Position numbers and translations under genes: made by a program. Below the pieces are notes generated by a model. The model was not told where the DNA came from. It did not search any database and was given only the letters and a program-made list of their open reading frames with translations. DNA of 38,637 bases from the NCBI GenBank assembly GCA_938038815.1, contig CALHTF010000040.1, positions 1 through 38,637 of the forward strand, read 5' to 3'. The stretch comes from an uncultured Acidimicrobiales bacterium. GTDB lineage: Bacteria > Actinomycetota > Acidimicrobiia > Acidimicrobiales > SHLQ01. This document shows, one piece after another, positions 1 to 8,384 of this stretch (position 1 is its first letter; every line of letters begins with the position of its first letter).

Positions 1-1001
1 CGGGTGGCGAGCCGTTTGGTTCTTCCGAGCCACAGGTTCTGCCCGTCGCCATCAAACACCGCACCCACGAGTGTGGAGGTGCAGAGGTAGCGGTCGAAGA
101 CGCCCTGGGGGACGGGGCCGATGCCGAGCATCTGCGGGTCGGTGATGGTCCCATCAGGGTGCGCGGTCGCGGTGAGCACAATCTCCGAACCCGAACTTGA
201 TGCACTGCCGCCACTGCTGCCGGTGATGCGGTTGGTGAAGGCGTCGAAGAGTCGTTGGGCCGTGGTGCGGGGGTGCTTGTGATTCGGCACATCGCGTCCG
301 CCGTCTTTGTTGTAGAGAGACTGCGCGTCTTGGCCGAGGAGTTTCCAGATGGCTTCGATGGTCGGCTGATCACCTTGGGCCATCACCGCGTGGAGTCCGT
401 CTTTGGTCCGGAACTTCGACACCGACCGGAGGCGTCGTTGCCGTTCGTGCTCAGTCTCGGCGCGACCGCTGTTGTGGTTGTTGACGAAGTCTTTGACGAT
501 CGGCCCGGACTGGTCCGGGTTCGACCCCCGAACCTTCTCCCGCAGGCCAGGGTCTTTGGACGCGGCGCCGTCGGTTTTCTCATCAGCATCAGCCAGCTGA
601 TCGAGTTGCTCTTCGCTGATGTCGCCGTTGGCGAGCTCATCGGCCAGTTCAGGGTTGTTTCTGGCTGCTTTGGCTCGCTTGGTCGCCTTCTGACGTTGCT
701 TCTTCGATGTCTTACCCGCCTTCGCCGCTAACTGTTCGGTGTCGCGATCGGATCCGGTGTCGGCCAGGTTGGCCGCCAGGATCTGGGTCTCTACCGCCGA
801 CAAACGGCTACCTAACCGGCCCACCATCGCAATCGCCTCAGCCGGTGGCATCACCAACAACGTGTCCTCGATCAGCCCGAACGTCGACCCCAAATCGCCA
901 GGCGACAACATCCCCACATAGGTACGCGGGCCAGCCTCAGCAGAAGAAACAGTGTCGAAACTCAGGTCATCAAACCGGAGCCGATCATCGGTAAACGTCA
1001 T
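1..1001 (-). CDS. DUF222/HNH endonuclease-type protein (13E12 family), 3' end cut by window edge
   Basis: The frame is open from an ATG at 1001 down to base 1 without a stop, so about 333 residues are present and the C-terminus is missing. The protein starts MTFTDDRLRFDDLS, has an N-terminal helical region (LIEDTLLVMPPAEAIAMV), a lysine-rich linker (KKQRQKATKRAKAA), and ends in the window with LWLGRTKRLAT. In DUF222 proteins this G-R-x-x-R segment directly precedes the HNH nuclease motif (RD-G-C-x-F-P-G-C ... H-H), so the catalytic part should lie just outside. The family is very common and multicopy in actinobacteria; its role (mobile nuclease or DNA maintenance) is not established. The start is supported by a TACGGT box 7 nt upstream. 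It is divergent from the selenoprotein-like gene. Confidence 0.85.
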   Translation of the reverse strand, partial: MTFTDDRLRFDDLSFDTVSSAEAGPRTYVGMLSPGDLGSTFGLIEDTLLVMPPAEAIAMVGRLGSRLSAVETQILAANLADTGSDRDTEQLAAKAGKTSKKQRQKATKRAKAARNNPELADELANGDISEEQLDQLADADEKTDGAASKDPGLREKVRGSNPDQSGPIVKDFVNNHNSGRAETEHERQRRLRSVSKFRTKDGLHAVMAQGDQPTIEAIWKLLGQDAQSLYNKDGGRDVPNHKHPRTTAQRLFDAFTNRITGSSGGSASSSGSEIVLTATAHPDGTITDPQMLGIGPVPQGVFDRYLCTSTLVGAVFDGDGQNLWLGRTKRLAT

Positions 1002-1008
1002 GCAACAA

Positions 1009-1014
1009 ACCGTA
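1009..1014 (-). promoter_or_regulatory. -10 box (TACGGT) of the DUF222 gene, leaderless
   Basis: TACGGT on the minus strand ends 7 nt before the ATG at 1001. This spacing predicts transcription starting at the start codon itself. No Shine-Dalgarno sequence is visible. Confidence 0.5.
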
Positions 1015-1100
1015 CCGAAGAGGTATGACACACTCGGAAAAACCCAGAAAGTGCACTACGAATTTCTCGCCCGCTACCACCGATGTGCAACGCTACGGCC

Positions 1101-2342
1101 ATGGTTCGACTGAGCGATCTGCACGAAGCCGAGGCCGAACACCTGCGGGCCCGGGCAAACGATATGGAACGCATCCCGCCCGGCGAATGGATCACCCCAA
1201 GGCCCCTTGCGGAGTCGACCGTGGCGATCGTCTCGACCGCTGGCCTACACCTGCGCAGCGACGCCCCGTTTACCGTCGGTGCGCTCGACTACCGGGTTAT
1301 CCCAGCCGACGCCGACTGGGGCGACATTGTGCTCTCGCACATCAGCACCAATTTCGACCGCAGCGCGTTTCAGACCGACCCCAACATCTCGTTTCCGCTC
1401 GAGCGGTTGCACGAGATGGCCGAAGCGGACGAGATCGGCGGGGTCAGCCCCCGCCACTATTCGTTCATGGGTGCAATGCCCATCCCGGCGTTCTTTGAGG
1501 ACACCGGCACCGAGGTGGGCAACATGTTGGCGGCCGACGGGGTCGACGTGGCGATCCTGATACCGGTTTGACCGCTTTGCACGGGCGCCGTGGGCGCCCT
1601 TTCGGTCTACATCGAACGAGCCGGTGTGGCCTGCACCTCGATCAGCTTGGTACGTGAGCAGAGCGAAGCGGTGGGCCCAACCCGAGCGCTCTGGGTGCCG
1701 TTTGCGCTCGGCCGGCCGCTCGGCTCGGCGGTCGACTCGGAGTTTCAAAAGTCGACCATGCGCCAAGCGTTTGGCTTGCTCGAGTCGGCCACCAAACCCA
1801 CCATCGCCGACTACGAAGGCCCCATGCCTGAAGAATCGGGCCCCGGCCAGTGGGCATGCCCGCTCAACCTCGGTCCGGTTACCGACGACACGTTGTCGGG
1901 TCGGCTGCTGGCCGAGGTCGGGCGCCTCAAGACGTGGTCGTCGCAGACCCGAGCCGAGCGGGGCCGGACCCTGTTCGGGGTTAGCGGTGCCGGACCCGAC
2001 CAGGTCGACGACGTGGCCAAAGCGCTCGCGGTAGTTGCCGAAGCCGAGTCGATCACCGAGCCGCCGTCCGACGCCGCGGAGTGGGCGTTTGAGATGCCAC
2101 TGCTAGTTCGCCACCTGGCCGACGATCTGCGCACGTTCTACCACGAGGCGATCGCGGCCCAACCGGGTGCTGCACCACCCAACCACGACGCCCTCAACGA
2201 CTGGATCTTTGGCGGCACGGTGCTCGGCGAAACCCTGCTGGCCGTCGCCGATCGGCTCACCGAAGCCGACGACCCAATGGCGTCGCTAGTGCGCGGCCTG
2301 CTCATCCCCGAGGGCCGTTACCAGGGCGGCAGCGCCTTCTAA
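1101..2342 (+). CDS. GrdB-like selenoprotein candidate (glycine/sarcosine/betaine reductase selenoprotein B family), UGA at 1569 read as Sec
   Basis: Two open segments in one frame (1083-1571 and 1572-2342) are separated by a single UGA. Read through, they give a 413-residue protein with Sec157. Around the UGA the sequence is VAILIPV-U-PLCTGAVGAL, a U-x-x-C redox motif followed by a helix and then SLVREQ...PTRALWVPFALGRPLG, the conserved core of the GrdB-like family as I recall it. The N-terminal part (STAGLHLRSDAPF, DYRVIP, HISTNFDR, HYSFMGA) also matches that family. I prefer the ATG at 1101 (MVRLSDL, the usual family N-terminus); 1083 is also possible. A hairpin follows the UGA (see separate entry). 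In clostridia GrdB is the substrate-specific Sec subunit that cleaves amine substrates; here no GrdA, GrdC or thioredoxin gene is adjacent, so substrate and reaction are unknown. A conventional gene caller would split or truncate it. Confidence 0.85.
1569..1607 (+). promoter_or_regulatory. candidate bacterial SECIS element of the first GrdB-like gene
   Basis: UGA is at 1569-1571. A perfect 7-bp GC stem (GGGCGCC at 1583-1589, GGCGCCC at 1593-1599) closes a GUG loop at 1590-1592. A lower helix GACCG (1570-1574) / CGGTC (1603-1607) extends it to the UGA itself. The loop starts 18 nt after the UGA and has G in its first position, within the published bSECIS rules as I know them (loop about 16-37 nt from UGA, G in the first two loop bases). 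SelB binding is inferred. Confidence 0.7.
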
Positions 2343-2377
2343 CCCACGCCGACCGATCCTCGAACAGCTCCCGCCGG

Positions 2378-2383
2378 TACCCT
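2378..2383 (+). promoter_or_regulatory. -10 box (TACCCT) of smpB, leaderless
   Basis: TACCCT ends 7 nt before the GTG start at 2391 and no Shine-Dalgarno lies between. It supports GTG 2391 as the start and predicts a leaderless smpB transcript. Confidence 0.45.
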
Positions 2384-2390
2384 TGGGGTT

Positions 2391-2894
2391 GTGGCAGCCA
2401 AAAGTACGAAGAAGGGCAACAAGATCCCTGAGGGAGCGACAATCGTCGCCACCAATCGTCGCGCTCGCCGTGACTTCGAGATTCTCGAAACCTACGAGGC
2501 CGGAATCGTGCTGCGAGGTAGTGAGGTTAAGGCCCTTCGCGAAGCCAAGGTGCAGTTGGCCGAGTCGTACGCCAACATCTACCGCAACGAGGCGTGGATC
2601 CACTCCTTTCACATCGTGCAGTACAGCCATTCGGGAATCGCGATGGGCCACGAACCCGACCGTCAGAAGAAGCTGCTGTTGCACCGTAAAGAGATTGACA
2701 AACTCGGCCCTCGTCTCGACGCCGAACGACTCACCCTCGTTCCTCTTAGCGTGTATTTCCTGAACGGCCGGGCCAAGGTCGAGATCGCGCTGGCCCGAGG
2801 CAAGAAGCAGCACGATCGCCGAACCGATATCGCCAAGCGAGACGCCGACATGGAAGCTCGTCGCGAGATGTCGAAGAAACTCCGAGGTCGCTAG
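2391..2894 (+). CDS. smpB: SsrA-binding protein SmpB
   Basis: SmpB binds the tRNA-like domain of tmRNA and carries it into stalled ribosomes for trans-translation. The 167-residue product has the family's landmarks in order: NRRARRDFEILETYEAGIVL near residue 20, LRGSEVKALREAKVQLAESYA (residues about 43-63), the KKLLLHRKEI segment, LTLVPLSVYF, GRAKVEIALARGKKQHDRR, and a basic C-terminal tail (IAKRDADMEARREMSKKLRGR) that in known SmpB enters the mRNA channel. Length is normal. The start is GTG, with a lysine-rich N-terminus (MAAKSTKKGNK). Its RNA partner ssrA lies at about 10.1 kb on the same strand, a looser linkage than in many actinobacteria. The gene follows the selenoprotein candidate by 48 nt. 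Confidence 0.97.
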   Translation: MAAKSTKKGNKIPEGATIVATNRRARRDFEILETYEAGIVLRGSEVKALREAKVQLAESYANIYRNEAWIHSFHIVQYSHSGIAMGHEPDRQKKLLLHRKEIDKLGPRLDAERLTLVPLSVYFLNGRAKVEIALARGKKQHDRRTDIAKRDADMEARREMSKKLRGR

Positions 2895-2896
2895 TC

Positions 2897-3346
2897 CTAC
2901 TCGGCCTCGTTGTTGAGTTCGGCTAACAGGAGTTTGCTGAGCTTCTTCGGAGCGATCGCTACGTAACTGTCGAGCACCAACTCCTCCACTTCGGCCCAGT
3001 CGGTGCGATCGTTGATGACGATGCCGATCCAGCCGCGGTTGCCGACGTACTTCGGTCGGAAGAACGGCAAGCCTTGGGCGAGCAGCGATTCCTGTTCGCC
3101 GGGGGCCGCCTTCATACTCATCGTGACGATCGGTTCGCCGCTTGGGTAGTCGGGCATCTTCGACGGGTCGACAAACTCGACCGATCCGCCGGTGCTTCCC
3201 ATGCCGGTGAAGATCTTGTTCCGAACCCGAAAGGTCGGGTGGCCCCACGTTTCGATCTCGGTCGATTCGGGCAACGCCAACGCAATCGACCGGGCCTGGT
3301 TCAGCCACTCGGGGTTGATCTCGTGCGGCGGATGCGACGTAGCCAT
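2897..3346 (-). CDS. MmcQ/YjbR family protein
   Basis: A 149-residue cytoplasmic protein of the MmcQ/YjbR family, small double-wing proteins with a fold like some DNA-binding domains but without a firmly known function. Recognisable stretches are ALALPESTEIETWGHPTFRVRNKIF near the N-terminus, VTMSMKAAPGEQESLLAQ in the centre and the FFRPKYVGNRGWIGIVINDRTDWAEVEELVLDSY block that characterises the family. No signal peptide or membrane segment. It is convergent with smpB, the two stop codons being 2 nt apart. The ATG at 3346 is supported by a TAACTT box 6 nt upstream. Confidence 0.88.
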   Translation of the reverse strand: MATSHPPHEINPEWLNQARSIALALPESTEIETWGHPTFRVRNKIFTGMGSTGGSVEFVDPSKMPDYPSGEPIVTMSMKAAPGEQESLLAQGLPFFRPKYVGNRGWIGIVINDRTDWAEVEELVLDSYVAIAPKKLSKLLLAELNNEAE

Positions 3347-3352
3347 GTCCCC

Positions 3353-3358
3353 AAGTTA
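3353..3358 (-). promoter_or_regulatory. -10 box (TAACTT) of the MmcQ/YjbR gene, leaderless
   Basis: TAACTT on the minus strand ends 6 nt before the ATG at 3346, with no ribosome-binding site between. Confidence 0.5.
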
Positions 3359-3397
3359 CCCGAGCAAATTGTGCGGTCACGAGGGCCATACTGAACC

Positions 3398-4459
3398 GTG
3401 CCCCTTGTTCGCACCCGAACCATCGCGATCGCCATCGCCGCCGCCCTCGTGGCCGCGGCCTGCGGGGCCGACACGGCCTCGGCGCCCGACGGGATTTCCC
3501 CGATCGACGGTTTCGACGTCGAGGTCGTGCTCACCGATCTCGCTCAGCCGACCCAGTTCTACATCGAGGACACCGAGCCTCGGTCAATCGTGATCGCCGA
3601 GATCAACGGCGGCGAGAACGACGCGACCGGGCAAGTTTCGCGGATCGAACTCCCGCCCGATGGCGAGTCTCAGTCAGTAACCCGCACTGTGCTGTTCGAT
3701 CGGCTCGACAAGCCGACCGGAGTGGCGCTGTTCGACGACCAAATTTGGGTGATGCAGACCAGAACGCTCACCCGCGGGCCAACGGTCGGCGGCAAACTCG
3801 AGGTAGAGGCGTTCGACCTTCCCAACAACGGCCGGTCGCAAGGCACGCTGACCGCTACCGACTCGAACTTGTTGTTCGACGTGTCGGGCCGAAAGCGAGG
3901 CTCGGGCGACGACACCGTGGTTACCCAGGGTTCGGGGCGACTCTTCGAAGTCGGCACCATCAACGACATCGGCTACGAGATCTCTGAGATCGCCTCGGGA
4001 TTCAAACACGCCTACGCGCACTTGATCGACGAGTCGGGAACCCTCTGGGCGACCGAAATGACCGATGGTCTCTTCGATGGACAGCCGGGAACCGACGAAA
4101 TTGTCGCCGTTTCCAGACGGGCCGATCACGGTTGGCCACATTGCGTCGACGACAACCGTCCGGTCGCCGAGTTCGGCGGCTCGCCCGAGCGGTGCGCTGA
4201 CGTACCCCGCTCACTCACCACGCTCGGCGTCGGAGCAACACCTACCTCGGTCGTGGTCTCGCCGTGGAATCCCGACGAACTAGTCGTCGCTCTTTGGAAG
4301 ACAGGCGAAGTAGTCGCGGTGCGCACCGATACCCCACAGGCGCAACCACGCGTCTTGATCCGCGGGCTGAGCAACCCGCAGCATCTCGTCGTCGACGATG
4401 ATCGGCTCATGCTCAGCGAGTTCGGGACTGGTCGACTTCTTCTCGTGATGAAGCACTAG
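3398..4459 (+). CDS. lipoprotein with predicted beta-propeller, sugar/sorbosone dehydrogenase-like
   Basis: A 353-residue exported protein. The signal peptide (RTRTIAIAIAAALVAAAC) ends in a lipobox with cysteine near residue 22, so it should be anchored on the outer face of the membrane. The mature part contains blade-like repeats (LAQPTQFYIE, LDKPTGVALFDDQIWVM, GLSNPQHLVVDDDRLMLSEFGTGRLLLV) and a DHGWPHCVDD segment similar to the GWP-C motif in PQQ-dependent sugar and sorbosone dehydrogenase-like propellers. Whether it binds PQQ or is a non-enzymatic propeller cannot be told. The start is GTG with a CATACT -10-like box 5 nt before it. It is convergent with the solute-binding protein gene, 11 nt apart. 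Confidence 0.75.
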   Translation: MPLVRTRTIAIAIAAALVAAACGADTASAPDGISPIDGFDVEVVLTDLAQPTQFYIEDTEPRSIVIAEINGGENDATGQVSRIELPPDGESQSVTRTVLFDRLDKPTGVALFDDQIWVMQTRTLTRGPTVGGKLEVEAFDLPNNGRSQGTLTATDSNLLFDVSGRKRGSGDDTVVTQGSGRLFEVGTINDIGYEISEIASGFKHAYAHLIDESGTLWATEMTDGLFDGQPGTDEIVAVSRRADHGWPHCVDDNRPVAEFGGSPERCADVPRSLTTLGVGATPTSVVVSPWNPDELVVALWKTGEVVAVRTDTPQAQPRVLIRGLSNPQHLVVDDDRLMLSEFGTGRLLLVMKH

Positions 4460-4470
4460 TCCCTCTCCCC

Positions 4471-5859
4471 TTAGGTTTCGTAGACCCGGGCGAGTTCGTC
4501 AGAAGCGGTTCGAACGATGCTGCCGATCGAATCGTCGCTAGACGCCACCGCCGCGAACATGCGACCAATCGTGCGGTTTTCGTACACGAGGGCCGACTCG
4601 ACCGACGAGGGGCCAGGCCAGCCCGTCATGTGGGCGCCGTCGTCCAGTGGTTTCAGCTCCCGCAATTGGTCGACCGTGTTCCACGGCATTCCCGAATCTT
4701 CAGCGATGCCGCCGATGGGCGGCACGAAGAACGCCAACGACGCCGAGGCTCGAGCGACAAGCAATTCGCGTCGCATCGCATGGCGAAGCCAGCCCTTAGC
4801 CGCCTCGATGTTTCTCGAATGGTCACACACGCCGAGCGAGTTCATCTCGACCAGTTGGTGACGACCCGCAGGACCAGCCGGGTACCGGGCGTGGTTCATC
4901 GCCTCGGCGATCGCCGGTGCACCTTGTTGGGCGGCGAGAAAGATACTCGGTGCGTTCTGGGTGAGCGCGATCGATCCGTCGAGAAACGCAGCGTTGTTTG
5001 CGAACTCATCGAAGCTCAACGCTCGTGGGTCCGAAACGGCGGCCAGTTCTCGGAAGTAGGCGAGGGCAGCGCGGGTGCCGGCGGAATCGAGCACCACCCG
5101 TTTGCCCATGTCGTCGACTTCTTGCCCGCCGAACGACCACAGCATCGAGTACGCGAAGTTCCCCGAATCGTTCGTGGCCCCTTCGCCCATGCTGATCGCC
5201 GCTTGAGGCAGGCCGGCGTCGCGTAGCAAGGTGGCAACGTGTAACAGATCGTCGTAGGTCTGGGGGGCACTCTGGCCAATCTCGTCGAGAAGATCCTCTC
5301 GAAAGTTGATCGCGTGGCTCGTCGACGCCCATGGAATTGCTCGCCAAACTCCATCGACCACGCCAACCGCTCGGGCGGCTTCGAACCAATCGCCGAGTCG
5401 GGCTTCGGCTTCTTCGGCGACATCGGAAACGTCGATCAACTTGTTGGCATAGCGGTGGGTCGCGTTGCCGTAGAGCTCGGCGATATCGGGGCCGGCGCCG
5501 TCGGCGACAACCCGGGCGAAGGTTTCGCGCCAGCGGTCGTCGAAGTCGAAGTCGATGGTGGCGTTTGACTCCTGGGACCACGAGGCGGCCTGGCGAATCG
5601 TCACGCTGTTGAGGTCGGTGAAGTTTGAGTTGCGCATCAGGGCCCGTAGCTGGGCACCCGCGTAATCAGCGATGAAGGTGTCGTCATCGGCAAAGGCGAG
5701 ATCAGCGGCCGACGGCGAACCGGTTGATGCACACGCACCCAGACCAATCGCCGCACCGGTGCCTGCCAAAAGCGAGAGGATTTCGCGTCGACTCAGACTC
5801 GAACCCTGGCGAGGCGTGACACGCGTTGATGACGCATTGAGCGGGAGGGACAACTTCAC
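4471..5859 (-). CDS. Tat-exported lipoprotein, extracellular solute-binding protein family 1 (orphan)
   Basis: A 462-residue ABC-type solute-binding protein. The N-terminus has a twin-arginine motif (SRREILSLLAGTGAAIGLGAC) merged with a lipobox, indicating folded export by Tat and lipid anchoring. The body has family 1 features: ATIDFDFDDRWRETFARVVADGAGPDIAELYGN, then IPWASTSHAINFREDLLDEIG with PQTYDDLLHVATLLRDAG, typical of sugar-binding proteins, though the ligand is unknown. The start is GTG at 5859, giving a long n-region before the RR. No permease or ATPase lies beside it. Instead it is divergent, with 83 nt between, from a membrane GGDEF-EAL protein, suggesting either a distant transporter or a sensory partnership (inference). 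Confidence 0.85.
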   Translation of the reverse strand: MKLSLPLNASSTRVTPRQGSSLSRREILSLLAGTGAAIGLGACASTGSPSAADLAFADDDTFIADYAGAQLRALMRNSNFTDLNSVTIRQAASWSQESNATIDFDFDDRWRETFARVVADGAGPDIAELYGNATHRYANKLIDVSDVAEEAEARLGDWFEAARAVGVVDGVWRAIPWASTSHAINFREDLLDEIGQSAPQTYDDLLHVATLLRDAGLPQAAISMGEGATNDSGNFAYSMLWSFGGQEVDDMGKRVVLDSAGTRAALAYFRELAAVSDPRALSFDEFANNAAFLDGSIALTQNAPSIFLAAQQGAPAIAEAMNHARYPAGPAGRHQLVEMNSLGVCDHSRNIEAAKGWLRHAMRRELLVARASASLAFFVPPIGGIAEDSGMPWNTVDQLRELKPLDDGAHMTGWPGPSSVESALVYENRTIGRMFAAVASSDDSIGSIVRTASDELARVYET

Positions 5860-5942
5860 CCGGCACCATCGGCATCACGTCCGTTTTCTAAAGCCGGTCG
5901 GCACCGATTAAGTCAGCCGGTTGTCATGTCGAAGACTCTGAT

Positions 5943-8384
5943 GTGCGATTGACTATCCGAACCCGCTTCGTGCTTTGGTTGCTCGTGGCGATCCTGCCGT
6001 TTCTGGCGGCTGGTGTCTTGTTTACCCGCCATGCCGACCGCACGATTACCGAGCGTTCGCAGAGCAATCTGCTCAACCTGCTTGAGTTGGAGGTCGGCCG
6101 TATCGAGGCCGAGCTCGACAAGGAACGAAACGCGGTCGTTCGGGCCGCCCAGCGCGACGAGTTCGTTGACGCGGTGGAGGAAATGACATCACCGAACGAG
6201 CTGTCCGGATCGGCCATGCCGGGTACGGGAACCAGCGTCTTCGATCAGGCAAGCGCCGAGTTAGCGACCCTGCGTGAGTCGGGCCAGCAACTCGAAGAAC
6301 TGATGATGGTCGATCGAACCGGTGCGCTGCTCGGTAAGACCGACGGCTTTTCGTGGACCCCCGCCGACGCCGCACTTGTCGACCGGTCGATGGAGGAACG
6401 GCGACCGCTCTTCGGCGATGCGTTCGTCAGCGCCAGCGGCATCGAACGGCTCGGCGTAAGCGTTCCGGTGGTCACCGACGATGGCGCCGTCTTGGGGGCT
6501 CTCCTGGCCGAGACCCGTTTGGCGCCGATCGTGAACTTGAGCCAGATGCTCGAGGACTACGGCGATACCAGCGAAGCCCTCATCATTCAACGGACATCAC
6601 GCTCGACTGGCGAACCAATAACCCTGCGTCGCTTTGAGCGCGGCGCAGCGTTTCGTGCGTTGGTCGACCTCGGAGGCACGACACCAAGTGCCCGAAGCCT
6701 CGGTGCCACCGAACCTCGGGTTATCCAAGCGGTCGACTACCGAGGTGCAGAAACCGTTGCGGCGATTGGCTACATCGACCGCACCGACTGGGGTGTCGTC
6801 ATAAAGATCGACGAAGACGAAGCGTTTGCCGTCGCCCGAGACCTCAACCGCTTCGCGACCATCGCCTTCTTGATGACCCTCGGCGTCATCGCAGCCGGGT
6901 GGTTCGCTCAGGTCCGCCCACTCAGTGGGCGACTTCGCGAAACAGTGGAGGCTGCCGAACGAGTAGCGGGCGGAGATTACGAGTCGCTGATCGACGATCG
7001 TCGGCTCGATGAAATCGGCCATTTGTCTCGCGGCATCGATCAGCTGGCCCAAGACCTGTCGGCCGATATTGCGGCACGCGAACGCGCCGAAGAACAGCTT
7101 CGCTACCAAGCTCATCACGATGCGCTGACCGGCCTCTACAACCGCCAGCACGCCGAAGCCGCGGTTTGCGAGCTCGACGACGAAGACGCCCTACCGTTCA
7201 CGGCGTTGTTCCTCGATCTCGACGGGTTCAAAGAAATCAACGACACCCACGGTCATGGCACCGGCGACAAGGTTCTGTGCGCACTGGCCGACCGCCTGCG
7301 TGGCACGGTTCCCAGCAATGCATTAACGGCCCGTTGGGGCGGCGATGAGTTCTTGGTGCTGCTCAGCGAAGCAACCCGCGACGAAACCGAGGAAGTCGCT
7401 GCCAAGTTGACTCGAGCGTTCCGAGCTCCGGTGCTGACGACCGAAGGACAACACACCGTTGGTGTCAGCGTCGGGTTTGCGTGCTCCTCCGACCACGAAA
7501 CCGCAGCGAAGGTCGTTCTGGCCGCCGACGCCGATATGTTCCGCACCAAACACAACCGCCGGTCGACCAAGACCGTGTCGCCCACCGCGATTCGGATGGT
7601 CGAATCTGCATTGGCTGAAGATCGCGTCGAGCCGTTCTTCCAGCCCGTGGTGAAACTGAACGACGCCGGCGAGCCTCAGATGGTGGGCGCCGAAGCGCTG
7701 GTGCGAATCCGTCGTGATGACGGTTCGATCATCGCACCGCTCGAGTTCCTGCCCGCCCTCGGGTCGAACGAACTGGCCGCCGCTATCGATGCCCGAATGA
7801 TGGAGAAGTCGTTCCGGTATCTCGATACGTGGCATCGGCAAGGAATCGTGCAGGCCGACTTCCGAGTCGCGCTCAACATGGGCCCGGCATCGATTAACGA
7901 TCCTTCGCTGACCGAGCGACTCGGCGAAGCGATGGCCCTGCACAACATCGAACCCCGATGGTGTTTGATCGAGATCCCAGAAACGGTCGAGACCGTGGCG
8001 CCCCAAACCCTCAGCCAACTGCGCGAGCTCGGCGTTGGGCTAGCGATCGACGACGTTGGTGTGGCGTACTCGAACCTCGAGAGAATGGTCGATCTCAGTG
8101 CCGACATCGCCAAGCTCGACCGACGTTGGATTCCCGACCTGGCGACCGCCGAAACCTCGAAGCTCGAGATTCTCCACGGACTTGTCGTGCAGTGCCGAAG
8201 TCTCGGACTCGACGTGATCGCCGAAGGTGTCGAGACCGAGGAACAGGTCGACATGTTGCGCGACCTTGGAGTCGACGTGTTCCAGGGCTACTTCTTCGGG
8301 CGTCCGGTATCGAGCGAGAAGTTCCGACGCCTCTGGTGCGCCGAGCCGACGAACGTCAGGCGCTTTCGCCGCCGGGTGGCGTAG
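5943..8384 (+). CDS. membrane sensor with HAMP, GGDEF and EAL domains (cyclic-di-GMP turnover)
   Basis: An 813-residue inner-membrane protein. TM1 lies at about residues 8-28, followed by a roughly 280-residue extracytoplasmic sensor probably of the Cache type (contains DRTGALLGKTDGFSWTPADAALVDRS), TM2 near 313-332, a HAMP-like linker (RVAGGDYESLIDDRRLDEIGHLSRGIDQL), then GGDEF and EAL. The diguanylate cyclase motif is intact (GGDEF at 466-470), but no RxxD inhibitory site precedes it. The EAL domain keeps EALVR (584-588), NMGPASIN, KLD and AEGVETEEQ, with DDVGVAYSNL in place of the usual DDFGTGYSSL. Both activities are therefore plausible. The start is GTG; no clear Shine-Dalgarno. The 3' end overlaps the convergent AlkB-like gene by 29 nt. 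Confidence 0.93.
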   Translation: MRLTIRTRFVLWLLVAILPFLAAGVLFTRHADRTITERSQSNLLNLLELEVGRIEAELDKERNAVVRAAQRDEFVDAVEEMTSPNELSGSAMPGTGTSVFDQASAELATLRESGQQLEELMMVDRTGALLGKTDGFSWTPADAALVDRSMEERRPLFGDAFVSASGIERLGVSVPVVTDDGAVLGALLAETRLAPIVNLSQMLEDYGDTSEALIIQRTSRSTGEPITLRRFERGAAFRALVDLGGTTPSARSLGATEPRVIQAVDYRGAETVAAIGYIDRTDWGVVIKIDEDEAFAVARDLNRFATIAFLMTLGVIAAGWFAQVRPLSGRLRETVEAAERVAGGDYESLIDDRRLDEIGHLSRGIDQLAQDLSADIAARERAEEQLRYQAHHDALTGLYNRQHAEAAVCELDDEDALPFTALFLDLDGFKEINDTHGHGTGDKVLCALADRLRGTVPSNALTARWGGDEFLVLLSEATRDETEEVAAKLTRAFRAPVLTTEGQHTVGVSVGFACSSDHETAAKVVLAADADMFRTKHNRRSTKTVSPTAIRMVESALAEDRVEPFFQPVVKLNDAGEPQMVGAEALVRIRRDDGSIIAPLEFLPALGSNELAAAIDARMMEKSFRYLDTWHRQGIVQADFRVALNMGPASINDPSLTERLGEAMALHNIEPRWCLIEIPETVETVAPQTLSQLRELGVGLAIDDVGVAYSNLERMVDLSADIAKLDRRWIPDLATAETSKLEILHGLVVQCRSLGLDVIAEGVETEEQVDMLRDLGVDVFQGYFFGRPVSSEKFRRLWCAEPTNVRRFRRRVA

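Noticed and set aside
1569..1571. Reading the UGA as a plain stop, giving a short gene 1083-1571 and a second gene starting at GTG 1590
   Set aside because: The two parts make up one continuous family, the UGA sits at a U-x-x-C motif, and a second gene in the window has the same arrangement.
2286..3389. Open frame of 367 codons on the minus strand
   Set aside because: It covers smpB in antisense and the YjbR gene in another frame. Both real genes are clear.
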